Source: an uncultured Gammaproteobacteria bacterium (lineage in GTDB: Bacteria; Pseudomonadota; Gammaproteobacteria; Berkiellales; Berkiellaceae). Taken from it: 64,000 nt of DNA. The DNA lies in the NCBI GenBank assembly GCA_902826485.1, contig CADEEZ010000004.1:1-64000 (forward strand), given 5' to 3'. The stretch's first letter is position 1. Each line of letters opens with the position of its first letter. The notes beneath the pieces are model-generated. The model worked only from the letters and a program-made list of their open reading frames with translations. It was not told where the DNA came from and did no database searches. The position numbers and the translations under genes are program-made. Positions 1 through 8,954 of the stretch are shown here, one piece after another.

Positions 1-611
1 GATGCTCGAACCTGTTCTTTCATTAATATTTGATGCAAAACGCTTTTTTGCTTTTTTAAAAATTTAATTTCATGGGCTATTGCTGAGCGTTGTATAGCAA
101 ACTGGTTCATATAATCTTCATAATTTCCTGAAAATATATGAATTTTCCCCTTATCAATGTGCCATAAAATATCAACGTGATGCCTTAATAAATCAACATC
201 GTGAGAAGCAAGTATTAATGTACCTCTATAAGCTCGCAGTCTTTTTAAAAATGACTGTCGATTTCTCATATCTAAATGATTGGTTGGTTCATCTAGTAAC
301 AACAGATTAGGCTCTGTTTCTAAAACCTCTGATAGCACTTTGTTAAAACGCACTCCCCCACTTAAACTATCATATGCTTCAATTAGTTGAGGCACATACC
401 CTATATTTACATTAGTAGGTAAGTAAATTTCCCCTCTGCTTGGTTCAAGTATGCCTTGAACTATTTTTAATAAAGTCGATTTGCCGCAACCATTTTGGCC
501 CAAAATGGCTATACGAGTACCGTAAGGTATTTGGGCGCTAAAGCCATCAAAACAGGTTTTGTGGGGTAAAAAAAAGCCAACATTGGTAAGCTGAATAGGC
601 TTATGACACAT
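1..611 (-). CDS. ABC-F family ATPase, N-terminal part (cut by window edge)
   Basis: Reading from the ATG at 611 gives about 203 residues that run off the left edge, so the gene is partial. It begins MCHKPIQLTNVGFFLP and contains Walker A GQNGCGKST, signature LSGGVRFNK, Walker B NLLLLDEPTNHLD and the H-loop ASHD, in the order of an ABC-F first ATPase domain. The end of the visible part is a lysine-rich helix like the ABC-F interdomain linker. ABC-F proteins act on the ribosome as soluble ATPases without membrane domains. Some protect against antibiotics and others are translation factors; the visible part cannot decide. The segment between Walker A and the signature is short, as in compact Lsa/Vga/Msr-like proteins. 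It is divergent from the GNAT at 802. Confidence 0.85.
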   Translation of the reverse strand, partial: MCHKPIQLTNVGFFLPHKTCFDGFSAQIPYGTRIAILGQNGCGKSTLLKIVQGILEPSRGEIYLPTNVNIGYVPQLIEAYDSLSGGVRFNKVLSEVLETEPNLLLLDEPTNHLDMRNRQSFLKRLRAYRGTLILASHDVDLLRHHVDILWHIDKGKIHIFSGNYEDYMNQFAIQRSAIAHEIKFLKKQKSVLHQILMKEQVRA

Positions 612-801
612 AAGATTCTCTTAAATTTTTCAAAAAAATTGACGGAAACCCGCCCTATTTTGTTTGGGCAATCTTTAAGAGAGAATTCTCATGACACGTT
701 ATCTGCCTATATTGGATATAATAAGATAAGTATACGTATTCTATGGTTTATTTCAAATAACACCTTACAAAAAAAACAAGTTAATTAACTAAGAAGATGA
801 A

Positions 802-1254
802 ATGACCTCAATAAAAATTCTTGCCGATATTCCAGAATCGCTAGAAAAAATCATCTCCGCTGATTTAGATTTATATGAACAAAGCCATGGCGTAACAGTT
901 AATTACAGACAGTTTGCTTTGGTGCTGCTGAACGAAAATAAGGAAGAAATCGGTGTATTAAAAGCCTACACTGCCTTTTCTGAAATTTATATTGATGATA
1001 TTTGGGTGCATAGCAAGCATCGTGGAAAAGGGTATGGTAAAAAGCTAATGACCCACCTTGAAAATCACTTTGAAAATAAAGGTTTTAACAATATTAATTT
1101 AGTTACCAGCCAATTTCAAGCGCCTGAATTTTATAAAAAATGTGGTTATACACTTGAGTTTGTGAGACAAAACACCAAAAACCCCTGTTTTACAAAATAT
1201 TTTTATATTAAATATTTTAAAAATAAACAACAAACACAGGGATTACGAGGTTAA
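802..1254 (+). CDS. GNAT family N-acetyltransferase
   Basis: This 150-residue protein has the size of a single GNAT domain. The acetyl-CoA pyrophosphate-binding motif is visible as HRGKGYGKKLM at about residues 73-83, preceded by the beta-strand IYIDDIWVHSKH. The C-terminal FYKKCGY is the usual end of the fold. It probably transfers acetyl from acetyl-CoA to an amine; the substrate cannot be told from sequence. The start has a weak AAGATGA just upstream. Its 3' end overlaps the convergent TerC gene by 12 nt. It is one of ten GNAT genes in the first 40 kb. Confidence 0.85.
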   Translation: MTSIKILADIPESLEKIISADLDLYEQSHGVTVNYRQFALVLLNENKEEIGVLKAYTAFSEIYIDDIWVHSKHRGKGYGKKLMTHLENHFENKGFNNINLVTSQFQAPEFYKKCGYTLEFVRQNTKNPCFTKYFYIKYFKNKQQTQGLRG

Positions 1255-2439
1255 TTTTTTAGGTGTTCTTGTTTTCCATATTGAATAACCAAAACCACTG
1301 GCTAAAAGCAGTAAGGTAATGATTAATGACCATTCTGCCGGAAATTTTTCCCAGCCCATTATGTTGGAAATAAATATTTTAGCCCCAATAAATATTAATA
1401 CGGCTGAAAGGGCATATTTTATATAATAAAATCTGTCTAATAAGGCAGATAATGTAAAATATAAGGCTCTTAATCCTAATACAGCAAAAATATTAGAGGT
1501 ATAAACTAAATAGGGATCTGTCGTAATGGCAAACACGGCTGGAACACTGTCTACAGCAAAAATCACATCCGCTACTTCAATGACAATCAATGCTAAGAAT
1601 AAGGGCGTAATATACAAAACTTTTTTATTTTTCTTAGGGTTGAGTTGCTGAATAAAAAAAGCCTTTCCCTGGATTTTTTCGGTTACACGAAGATGTTTTT
1701 TTAACCAAATTAAAGCAGGGTTATCAGCCAAATCCGCTTCTTCTTGATGCGTAATGAGCGCTACCCTAACTCCTAAATAAGCCGTTAAACCAATCAATGC
1801 ATAAACTGTAAAAAGGATTTTCTGGCTTTGCTCCGCATGGGTTAAGCCAATTTTAGAAGCATAAGCGATTAAGGCACAACTACATAACCAAAAAGTAATA
1901 ATAATAGGTCGTGTTTTTTTTGATTTGCTTATTAAAGTTTGAACCCCTTCCGTTAAAACAAGCAGCTTCATGCCGGTTAAAATCAAAAATAACGCAAATA
2001 TATATAAAATCCATTCATATTGGGCAACCAATGTGGCGCCTAGCCCAATCATGATGGCTCTTAAAATAATAACGCCTAAAATTCCCCAAAATAACACACG
2101 GTGTTGATATTTTCTCGGTATTGCAAAAAAAGAAAAGATCATGGCGATGACAAATATATTATCCATGGCGAGCGTTTTTTCTACAATGAAACCGGTCATA
2201 TATTCTAAGCCCGATTGATGGCCCATTTTAAACCACACCCAGCCGCCAAAAGTTAACCCCATGCAAATATAAAATAACGTCATGAGTAAGCTTTCTTTTA
2301 TGCTAATTTCATGCTCATTTTTATGCAGTACGCCCAAATCAAAGATCAATAAGGCTAGCACCACACTAAAAAATATTCCCCACATCCAAATTGGCTTGGT
2401 TAAAAATTCGGCAAAGAAAAAGTGAGGTAGAAAATCCAT
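1243..2439 (-). CDS. TerC/Alx family integral membrane protein
   Basis: About 398 residues with many hydrophobic helices and the TerC family acidic membrane motifs, e.g. EKTLAMDNIFVIAMIF and LIVIEVADVIFAVDSVPAVF. TerC/Alx proteins are inner-membrane proteins linked to manganese export and metal or tellurite stress. The ATG at 2439 is preferred because AGGATGAT lies just upstream; an upstream TTG at 2475 would add 12 residues without a good ribosome-binding site. E. coli alx is controlled by an Mn-responsive yybP-ykoY riboswitch, but no such element was recognised in the short 80-nt gap upstream here. Confidence 0.9.
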   Translation of the reverse strand: MDFLPHFFFAEFLTKPIWMWGIFFSVVLALLIFDLGVLHKNEHEISIKESLLMTLFYICMGLTFGGWVWFKMGHQSGLEYMTGFIVEKTLAMDNIFVIAMIFSFFAIPRKYQHRVLFWGILGVIILRAIMIGLGATLVAQYEWILYIFALFLILTGMKLLVLTEGVQTLISKSKKTRPIIITFWLCSCALIAYASKIGLTHAEQSQKILFTVYALIGLTAYLGVRVALITHQEEADLADNPALIWLKKHLRVTEKIQGKAFFIQQLNPKKNKKVLYITPLFLALIVIEVADVIFAVDSVPAVFAITTDPYLVYTSNIFAVLGLRALYFTLSALLDRFYYIKYALSAVLIFIGAKIFISNIMGWEKFPAEWSLIITLLLLASGFGYSIWKTRTPKKLTS

Positions 2440-2519
2440 TTTATCATCCTGTAAAAAAAGACAGACACCTACCAAAATAGATTTTTTGGTGTCACTATTC
2501 CACTTATTATAGGAAATAA

Positions 2520-3473
2520 TTAGTCTGTGTTTTCTATCAGTTGTTTTAAAGCTTCTGAAATATACCCCTTGTACTCGGGAAAATTTTCAATGCCGGGACA
2601 AGATTTTATCCTAGCAAAACTTAAAGCAAAAACAAACCGACCAATATTTTTAGCGATTTTAAATGCTTTAATACATTTTTCTTCTGTAAGATAAGATTCC
2701 CAAGGCTTCATATACTCCTTAAATAGCACGGGATAACGTTCATCGAACTCATGAATACCATGATGACGCTGCGCACTGTTTAGAAAAGATGCCAAAGAAA
2801 AAAAAGGATGCGTGATACTCGCATCTCCAAAATCGTGAATCGTTACTTGTGTGGCTTTTATCAAAATATTGTTATCTTGAAAATCACCGTGTTCTAATGT
2901 TTCAGGAATGCCAAAATTTGAAAGCGTTTCACATAGTAAAATAAATTTGGGATAAAAATCATGGCACTTTTGAAGCTTGACTACTGAGAGTCCCTCTTCT
3001 TCTAATAAAGCTTTATTCTGAATAAAATGTAAGTATAATTTAGGCAAATTATGTAATCGCCAATCATTCACGCCTACTTTAAGCAAGTCTTTTGTATACG
3101 GAATGCATTGAATTTGCATGGCGGCATACTTAGAAAGTGCTTGCGCAGGCAAAAAAACATCATATTTGTCTTTTAGACTCGCCCTTAGATTTTTTCCTGC
3201 TTCTTTCATTAAAAAGCAGTTTTTGGCTGGGTTCATTGCGATGATCTTAGGAATCGCCTCTAAGCCAATATCAGCTAAAAATGTTAATAAATTTGCTTCA
3301 TTAGCAAATGGCGCTGCTGATGTTTTTAAATAAAGGATGCCCTGCGTAGTATAGAACCTGATAACTTGAGACCAAGGCATATTACGAACCATTTCTGGCT
3401 CATATTCTATGACATATCCCAGATGAATTAAGGTTTTTTTTGCCCATTCAACACTGCTGTTTGCATCAATCAT
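2520..3473 (-). CDS. APH/choline-kinase-fold phosphotransferase, paralogue A
   Basis: A 317-residue protein of the aminoglycoside phosphotransferase / choline kinase fold. The nucleotide-side lysine is in LYLKTS, the catalytic loop is HGDFQDNN (H-x-D-x4-N) and the metal-binding motif is DFGD. It shares the motifs PWS..I/V.RF, NCFLMKEAG, DWRLHNLPKLY and HPFFSL with the proteins at 7376 and 34758, so the three form a local paralogous family. Such enzymes phosphorylate hydroxyl groups of small molecules; the substrate is unknown. Its start codon overlaps the stop of the symporter at 3470 by 4 nt (ATGA), so the two are probably co-translated. Confidence 0.85.
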   Translation of the reverse strand: MIDANSSVEWAKKTLIHLGYVIEYEPEMVRNMPWSQVIRFYTTQGILYLKTSAAPFANEANLLTFLADIGLEAIPKIIAMNPAKNCFLMKEAGKNLRASLKDKYDVFLPAQALSKYAAMQIQCIPYTKDLLKVGVNDWRLHNLPKLYLHFIQNKALLEEEGLSVVKLQKCHDFYPKFILLCETLSNFGIPETLEHGDFQDNNILIKATQVTIHDFGDASITHPFFSLASFLNSAQRHHGIHEFDERYPVLFKEYMKPWESYLTEEKCIKAFKIAKNIGRFVFALSFARIKSCPGIENFPEYKGYISEALKQLIENTD

Positions 3474-4720
3474 TGGGCAGGAGTGGCAATCGCGTCTTTA
3501 TTTTGAACATCAATAACCTTTGCCACACAAGAATCAGACCACACATTCAATGCCGTTTCGACCATATCGATAACCGCATAAAATGGCAAAATAAGCCCAA
3601 GTAAAGCAATAGGCACATCCATACTCGTGAGTAAGCTTGCGCTTAAGAAAAAGCACCCCATTGGCACACCTGCATTCCCAATGGCCGCAATAGTCGCAAT
3701 CAAGATCCAAAGCAGCATCGTAATTAAGCCTATTTCCATGCCGTTATTTTGCATTAAAAATATCACCGTAGTGAAAATAAAGGCCGCACAACCATTCATA
3801 TTAATAGACGTACAAAGAGGCAACACAAAGCGGCTCACCGTAGGTGAAACGCCTAGATTTCGCTCAGCTGTTTCCATGGTAACCGGTAAAGTAGCAGCGG
3901 ATGATTTGGTGAAAAAAGCCATGGATAATGCCGGCATCATGCCATGCATCGTTTTATAGGGCCGAATTTTATTCATATATAAAAAGAGAGGTAAAATGAC
4001 AAAGCCTTGAATCACATTGGCCAAAACCACGACGGCCAAATATCCACCCAATCCACTGATGTCTACTCCGCTTTTTAACTGTACCACGGTGGTGGTAATG
4101 AAACCATATAGTGCAATAGGAATGATTTTAACTACCCAACCAGTGATAACAAGGAAAATGCCATGAGCACCTCTAAAAAAATTGGTAATGGCCGTTTTGG
4201 ATTCGGGAATAGGAATATATCGAATCGCCAAGCCTAATATAATACTGATTGTTAATGCGCCCAATACATTATGATTTAAAAAGGGAGAAAAAATGCTTTC
4301 CGGCACTAAATTTGACAGAAAATCTATATAATTTCCTTTAGATTGAACCGAAGGTTCTGCCAGAGTATTAAAAGCAAGAGTTGAGATATTTTTAGGGGCA
4401 ATGATTAAATATAAAATAAAGGCTACGGTCGCCGCAATCACGGTGGTGCTGACCGTATATTTTAAAGTATTTTGCCATATCCTCTTCATTTGTGTATTGG
4501 TGTTATATTGAGACAAAGTCACAATAATAGACAAAGCAATAATAGGTAAACTAATGCATTTGAAAATTTTGATAAAAATATCGGAAATAAATTGCCCTAC
4601 GCTCTGAAGTGCTGAAATCTCTGAGTAGCCGCTTGCTATGCCTAACAAAATTGCTAAAAGATACAGAAAAGCCATATTGGGCCTTTTTTTGGAAGGACTA
4701 GAATTCTGTTCTGCGCACAT
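3470..4720 (-). CDS. Dicarboxylate/amino acid:cation symporter (DAACS family)
   Basis: A 416-residue membrane protein with the hallmarks of the GltP/SstT/DctA family: repeated hydrophobic helices, the serine-rich re-entrant region FFTKSSAATLPVTMETAE at about residues 268-285, and the second motif GNAGVPMGCFFLSAS. The family imports glutamate, aspartate, C4-dicarboxylates or Ser/Thr with Na+ or H+. A polar N-terminus precedes the first helix, and GAGG lies 5 nt upstream of the ATG. It is followed by the coupled phosphotransferase at 2520. The 238-nt upstream gap is AT-rich and probably holds the promoter. The exact substrate cannot be assigned. Confidence 0.9.
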   Translation of the reverse strand: MCAEQNSSPSKKRPNMAFLYLLAILLGIASGYSEISALQSVGQFISDIFIKIFKCISLPIIALSIIVTLSQYNTNTQMKRIWQNTLKYTVSTTVIAATVAFILYLIIAPKNISTLAFNTLAEPSVQSKGNYIDFLSNLVPESIFSPFLNHNVLGALTISIILGLAIRYIPIPESKTAITNFFRGAHGIFLVITGWVVKIIPIALYGFITTTVVQLKSGVDISGLGGYLAVVVLANVIQGFVILPLFLYMNKIRPYKTMHGMMPALSMAFFTKSSAATLPVTMETAERNLGVSPTVSRFVLPLCTSINMNGCAAFIFTTVIFLMQNNGMEIGLITMLLWILIATIAAIGNAGVPMGCFFLSASLLTSMDVPIALLGLILPFYAVIDMVETALNVWSDSCVAKVIDVQNKDAIATPAQ

Positions 4721-4958
4721 AAGGGCCTCACGGTATTGGATATCTATAATATTTGAGACGAAAGACTAAATGGCCTGTGATAGGCTAGTAACAGAAACTT
4801 AGACAGGTATATAAAGCGCTTAAATACACCCTTAATCCTCCCCTGACTTAATTCACTCTATTATATATAATATTATACAATAGTAATTACTCTATCAAAC
4901 TTTATATACCTAATCAACTAAACAAAAGCATATCTTTGTTTAGCCGCTGCCTTACAGT

Positions 4959-5735
4959 TTAAGCTGTTTTATGCTCGTAAATATTGTTTTTAAACAAAGT
5001 GGTAAAGCCCAATTGCTCATAAATAGACAAACCCGATTCAGATGCTTCTAAGTAACAATCTGTTGCCCCAAGTTTTTGGGCTTCTAGTAGTGCGTGCTGC
5101 ATTAAATGCGTTGCGTACCCCCTTCCTTGAAATTCGGGTAAAGTCCCTACATCATCAATTCGAGCAATCTTGTCATGAATTGAAAGTGTCATGGACGCAA
5201 TGGGGTTATTTGCTTTATATAAACTAAAGTGACTTAAATTAACTTTATTTTTTAAAGCTGCTTCATGGGTTTTGACATACTCACTGGTAATATTAAAAGT
5301 AGATTCAAATGCTTCTATCAAAGGAATCATCCATTCCCTTAAATTACTATCGGTGGTTTTAATCTGCAGATCATCTTCTGATGCTAGCTGGCTATTGAAG
5401 TTCAATGCACCTAATTTTAAGGCCATGGCAACTGATTTTCCTTTGCCCGTAAACCCCATGCTTTTTAATACACGTTCAACTTCTGAACCACAGCTTTCTT
5501 CTGGTATTAAAACGATAAAAGACAGTTTATGTTGGAAGTAAAAATCTTTACAATTTTTTAATACCTGTTGCAATGCGGGTAAACTTTTTTCAATATAAAC
5601 AAAATTGAGATCAGCGACGGGCACACCTGTCATATATGCCGTACCACTTGCCCCTAAATCTAATATTTTTAGCGCGATACCTTTAAAAAAATACTCTTCT
5701 GCTTTTCGAAAGCGTTGGATATCAGACTCTGTCAT
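4959..5735 (-). CDS. GNAT family N-acetyltransferase, two-domain
   Basis: 258 residues. The C-terminal half is a GNAT domain with the acetyl-CoA motif EFQGRGYATHLMQHAL at about 199-214 and the end motif SIYEQLGF. The N-terminal 120 residues are a second, less conserved domain that may be a degenerate GNAT half, giving a tandem architecture. It is the last gene of a three-gene minus-strand operon (SRPBCC protein, MarR regulator, GNAT), starting 6 nt after the MarR stop. That setting suggests control by the MarR protein. The substrate is unknown. Confidence 0.85.
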   Translation of the reverse strand: MTESDIQRFRKAEEYFFKGIALKILDLGASGTAYMTGVPVADLNFVYIEKSLPALQQVLKNCKDFYFQHKLSFIVLIPEESCGSEVERVLKSMGFTGKGKSVAMALKLGALNFNSQLASEDDLQIKTTDSNLREWMIPLIEAFESTFNITSEYVKTHEAALKNKVNLSHFSLYKANNPIASMTLSIHDKIARIDDVGTLPEFQGRGYATHLMQHALLEAQKLGATDCYLEASESGLSIYEQLGFTTLFKNNIYEHKTA

Positions 5736-5741
5736 AGTTTG

Positions 5742-6191
5742 TCACTCTTCTGTTAATTTCTTTAAGATTTGCATTAAATTTTTTTGTTCATTTTGAGAAG
5801 TTTTACCAAAAAAATGGTTGTCTATATTTTCAACTATAGGCACTAATTTATGCACCAAGGCTTTACCTTTTTTTGTTAATAACACCGTTTTAGCACGTGT
5901 ATCGGTTTGATGCTCTATGCGATTCACCCATCCTTGAATGACCAATTTTTTAAGAGATTTAGACACCGTCATTTTATCAAGCTTGGACCATTTCACAATC
6001 AATATTTGAGTGGTATCATAATGATGTGCTTCAAACCATAATAACGTCGCCATGATCACAAATTGCGCATGTGAAATATCATGGGCCTCTAATGCCTTTT
6101 TTATTAATCGCTGCCATACCATGGTGGTTTGCCAAAGCAAAAAACCGGGGCTATCTTCAGGCTTATCAAAACCAAAAGGTAAATCAATCAT
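5742..6191 (-). CDS. MarR family transcriptional regulator
   Basis: 149 residues with the MarR winged-helix layout: an N-terminal dimerisation helix, a helix-turn-helix around SKLDKMTVSKSLKKLVIQGW (about 84-103), and the wing HQTDTRAKTVLLTKKGKAL with the conserved D-x-R. It overlaps the upstream SRPBCC gene by 8 nt and lies 6 nt before the GNAT at 4959. MarR proteins usually repress their own operon and are released by small aromatic ligands. The likely target is the promoter upstream of 6609, but no operator was pinned down. Confidence 0.9.
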   Translation of the reverse strand: MIDLPFGFDKPEDSPGFLLWQTTMVWQRLIKKALEAHDISHAQFVIMATLLWFEAHHYDTTQILIVKWSKLDKMTVSKSLKKLVIQGWVNRIEHQTDTRAKTVLLTKKGKALVHKLVPIVENIDNHFFGKTSQNEQKNLMQILKKLTEE

Positions 6192-6609
6192 CTAAAGTTC
6201 GTGCCAAATTAACCAAAGCATCCGTCTCCTCGGGTACAGAGTCTGCAACATGTTGAGCAACCAATTTAATCCATACCCATTTAAGGGGGCCTGTGACAAC
6301 CATCTTATTGGTGAGCTTTAACCCTTCAGGCGTTTGTTCCATTGAATGGGTATCATACATCTTAGCACCCCAAAATTTAGTGCAATCCGTAAAATAGTGG
6401 CCTTCGATAATTTCCGTTAAGAGAATTTTAACGGGGCTTACTCCCTTAGGTTTCAGCATAAAGAAGTTACCAACCTTAAATTCCCCCTCTAGCTTACAAT
6501 AATCTAGATCCCCATGCCATTTAGGCCAATTGTTCACATCTGTCCATATTTTCCAAATGGTTTCAGGTTTTATACTTTCATAGGTTTTACTATAAGTCTT
6601 TGTCCACAT
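6184..6609 (-). CDS. SRPBCC (START-like) family protein
   Basis: A 141-residue protein with the SRPBCC/polyketide-cyclase-like pattern: the start TYSKTYESIKPETIWKIWTD, a central WPKWHGDLDYCKLEGEFKVG, and a C-terminal helix. This fold binds hydrophobic ligands in a deep cavity; many members are lipid or polyketide binders without a known reaction. As the first gene of an operon with a MarR regulator and a GNAT, it may bind the compound that the operon responds to; that is inference. The 100-nt upstream gap is AT-rich and contains a plausible -10 (TATACT on the complementary reading is not certain). Confidence 0.8.
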   Translation of the reverse strand: MWTKTYSKTYESIKPETIWKIWTDVNNWPKWHGDLDYCKLEGEFKVGNFFMLKPKGVSPVKILLTEIIEGHYFTDCTKFWGAKMYDTHSMEQTPEGLKLTNKMVVTGPLKWVWIKLVAQHVADSVPEETDALVNLARTLDD

Positions 6610-6709
6610 ATTTGCCTCGGAATATTTAATATATAGTAATATTGTATACTGGTTTACTATTTAATCCATAGAGACATAGACTTTGAATAAAAACTAACTT
6701 ATTTTTAAA

Positions 6710-7084
6710 TTATATCCATTCTTCGTTAGAAACTGTTTTATCGCCACCCTGATCGCCGGTATTCAAGGTTCCCGCCTTCTCAATGAGTATGCAACACACT
6801 TCTTCATGCGCTACAGGTTTATGCTCAGTACCCTTAGGTACAATAAAAGATTCTCCCGCTGAAATCTTCACTTCTCCATCACGGAATAAAATGGTTAAGG
6901 TGCCGGCAATCACCATAAAAAGTTCATCCACATCTCCATGAGAATGCCAGACAAACTCTCCTTTCATTTTAGCGGCTTTGATATAATATCCATCAAATTG
7001 AGCCAAAATTTTAGGTGTCCAATATTCATTAATTTTGGAAAATTTTTCTTTAAAGTTAATAGCTTGGTATTTTGAATTTATCAT
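6710..7084 (-). CDS. Cupin domain protein
   Basis: 124 residues forming one cupin beta-barrel. Cupin motif 1 is FVWHSHGDVDELFMVIAG (about 44-61) with the metal-binding H-x-H and E, and motif 2 is PKGTEHKPVAHE (about 83-94) with the later His. Metal-binding residues look intact. Small stand-alone cupins include isomerases, dioxygenases and sugar-binding proteins, so the function is open. It is the last gene of a four-gene run (phhB, APH, DUF1653, cupin) with gaps of 10-14 nt. Confidence 0.85.
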   Translation of the reverse strand: MINSKYQAINFKEKFSKINEYWTPKILAQFDGYYIKAAKMKGEFVWHSHGDVDELFMVIAGTLTILFRDGEVKISAGESFIVPKGTEHKPVAHEEVCCILIEKAGTLNTGDQGGDKTVSNEEWI

Positions 7085-7098
7085 ATTGACTCTTGAGG

Positions 7099-7362
7099 TT
7101 AAACGGCGTTAGATTGATTTTCTAAAAATGATTTAGCGTCTTGTTTGGAAATAAACTTAAATCTGGGTATGCGATTTTGCCCTACCAAAATTTCTTCAAA
7201 AAACATCTCTTTGGCTCGCACCCAAAGATGACCCTCGCCATATAATGCGCGATAGACCACTGTCTCTTCTAAAGTTTCAGTATCCCTTGCTACACCTATT
7301 ACTTCATAATAATCGCCTTTATAGTGTTGATAGATGCCTGTTTTGTATACTTCATTTGTCAT
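7099..7362 (-). CDS. DUF1653 family protein
   Basis: An 87-residue protein that fits DUF1653: it starts with GIYQHYKGDYYEVIGVARDTET and continues VVYRALYGEGHLWVRAKEMFFEE, the typical signature of the family. The domain is small and all-beta and its biochemical function is not established. It sits between the phosphotransferase at 7376 and the cupin at 6710 with 13-14 nt gaps, so it is probably co-transcribed with them. Confidence 0.85.
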   Translation of the reverse strand: MTNEVYKTGIYQHYKGDYYEVIGVARDTETLEETVVYRALYGEGHLWVRAKEMFFEEILVGQNRIPRFKFISKQDAKSFLENQSNAV

Positions 7363-7375
7363 ATTTTACGCCTTG

Positions 7376-8332
7376 TTATTTTTCTTGTAAGTTATTTATG
7401 AACCAGATAAAAGCATCTTTAATACGATTTTTCATTCTTGTAATACCACGAAGTGCATCGGGATCAGTCGCATTCACCAATCGCATTTGAGCAAAAATTA
7501 AATAAATCGGCAATAATGTTTCCGTAAGGCTCAATGCTTTTTGTAAATCAGAGGGCGATAACAAGCTTTTTTCAAAACACGTATCATGCAGTTTTTGATA
7601 GGTTTCAGATTCACGTGATACATCATAGCGTTTACATGGCACCGTAAGAAAAGCTGCCAATGAAAAAAACGGATGATTAATGGCTGTTTCACCCAGATCG
7701 ACAAGATATACTTTTTTTGTGGCAAGGCTAATGACCATATTGTTTTCATGAAAATCAGAATGATTCAAACAATCAGGTATGCCATAACTGCTCAGTTTTT
7801 GACAGTGTTCTTCTAGTTTTGGTACTGAACTTTGTAAGATTTTTATCTGATTTGAATCTAATTCTTGTGTTTTCATAAACAAGTCATTATTAACCAATTC
7901 TTGATACAATTTTGGAAATTGTTCAAGTCGCCAGTCGGGTACGCCTATTTTAATAAATTCATCTATATGCTGGGTCGTCGCTTTTTGTATCGTTTTATAA
8001 AGTTGTAAGCCTTCAACTAAAATATCGACATTCAGCTTGCCCTCAAAAAATGTCCGTAACGATACATCACCACACTCTCGCATGATAAAGCAATTTAAAG
8101 CTTTATTCTCGGCAACTAGTTCTGGGATATCTGTGATATGACAACCATTTCGGCATAGCTTTAAAATATCGACTTCTATAAATAAACTAGGTGGCGTTTG
8201 TTTAAGATAAAAATTTCCCTTTTTTGTCTTGATTTTCATGACACTAGACCAAGGTGTTTCTACAACAGTTTCTATCTCACTTTTTTCAGGATGCTCTAAT
8301 GCAGATAGGGCCCATTCAGTTATTTTGTTCAT
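7376..8332 (-). CDS. APH/choline-kinase-fold phosphotransferase, paralogue B
   Basis: 318 residues, a paralogue of the proteins at 2520 and 34758. Shared motifs are TPWSSV, FYLKQTP (lysine of the ATP site), NCFIMRECG, DWRLEQFPKLY and HPFFSLAAF. The catalytic loop is HSDFHENN and the metal motif DLGE, so the H-x-D-x4-N core is intact. It should phosphorylate a small hydroxylated molecule; the substrate is unknown and aminoglycoside resistance should not be assumed. It lies 10 nt after phhB and 13 nt before the DUF1653 gene. Confidence 0.85.
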   Translation of the reverse strand: MNKITEWALSALEHPEKSEIETVVETPWSSVMKIKTKKGNFYLKQTPPSLFIEVDILKLCRNGCHITDIPELVAENKALNCFIMRECGDVSLRTFFEGKLNVDILVEGLQLYKTIQKATTQHIDEFIKIGVPDWRLEQFPKLYQELVNNDLFMKTQELDSNQIKILQSSVPKLEEHCQKLSSYGIPDCLNHSDFHENNMVISLATKKVYLVDLGETAINHPFFSLAAFLTVPCKRYDVSRESETYQKLHDTCFEKSLLSPSDLQKALSLTETLLPIYLIFAQMRLVNATDPDALRGITRMKNRIKDAFIWFINNLQEK

Positions 8333-8342
8333 AAAAAACTCT

Positions 8343-8681
8343 TTAGCTCATGTCTTCAATTTTTGATGCTAAAATAAAATCACTTTCTGTTAAGCCATTA
8401 ATTTTATGCGTCCAGATTTCTACTTTACAGGTACCCCAAGAGACAAATAAATCGGGGTGATGCCCTTCTTGCTCAGCTATAACGGCAATTTTATTAGCAA
8501 AGTCTAAGGCCCCCATAAAATTTTTAAAAGGGTATTGTTTATACAAATGACCCGCCTCATTCATTTGCCAATTATTTTTTAATTCTAATAATAATTTGTT
8601 TGCATCAGTTTGAGTCATAGGTGGTGTTCCGCCTTCACAGGGTACACAATTTTTTTTAGATAACGAACATTGATTTTTCAT
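8343..8681 (-). CDS. phhB: Pterin-4a-carbinolamine dehydratase
   Basis: A 112-residue member of the PCD/DCoH family. The active-site region reads [20 protein letters not shown] followed by [11 protein letters not shown], matching the family pattern with paired histidines, the aromatic and the distal His and Asp. The enzyme dehydrates 4a-hydroxytetrahydropterin, recycling the cofactor of phenylalanine hydroxylase. No hydroxylase gene is in this window. The N-terminal extension [20 protein letters not shown] is typical of phhB-type proteins. It heads the four-gene minus-strand run ending at 6710. Confidence 0.9.
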   Translation of the reverse strand: MKNQCSLSKKNCVPCEGGTPPMTQTDANKLLLELKNNWQMNEAGHLYKQYPFKNFMGALDFANKIAVIAEQEGHHPDLFVSWGTCKVEIWTHKINGLTESDFILASKIEDMS

Positions 8682-8729
8682 TATAATTTCCCTTATAGTA
8701 GTTTTAATAAAAAAATATCTGTTTTTGAG

Positions 8730-8760
8730 ATGGATTGCTTCGCTGTGCTCGCAATGACAA
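8730..8760. repeat. REP-like palindromic repeat
   Basis: The stretch contains GGATTGCTTCGC and GCTCGCAATGAC, which pair through ATTGC/GCAAT around a short GC-rich centre. Sequences of this type (ATTGC-TTCG...CGCAATGAC) are common dispersed intergenic repeats in gammaproteobacteria and Rickettsiales. It lies in the 273-nt divergent gap between phhB and the gene at 8955. Whether it has any function is unknown. Confidence 0.5.
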
Positions 8761-8954
8761 CCACAAAATAGGCTTCCTAGGGATCTTCTTTAACCAATTC
8801 AAATATTACCCAAATCGTGTGGAATGTCGATAAAAATAAAAGATACCCTCCTTATTTAAATATTAGTTATTTAACATATATGGTGAATTAATCTTTCTCT
8901 TCGGTTAACATTTGTCACAAATCTATCCACTTTTACATTTTCACGAGATATCCT

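Noticed and set aside
603-788. Plus-strand open frame of 61 codons before the GNAT at 802
   Set aside because: No ribosome-binding site or family, and its beginning overlaps the start of the ABC-F gene on the other strand.
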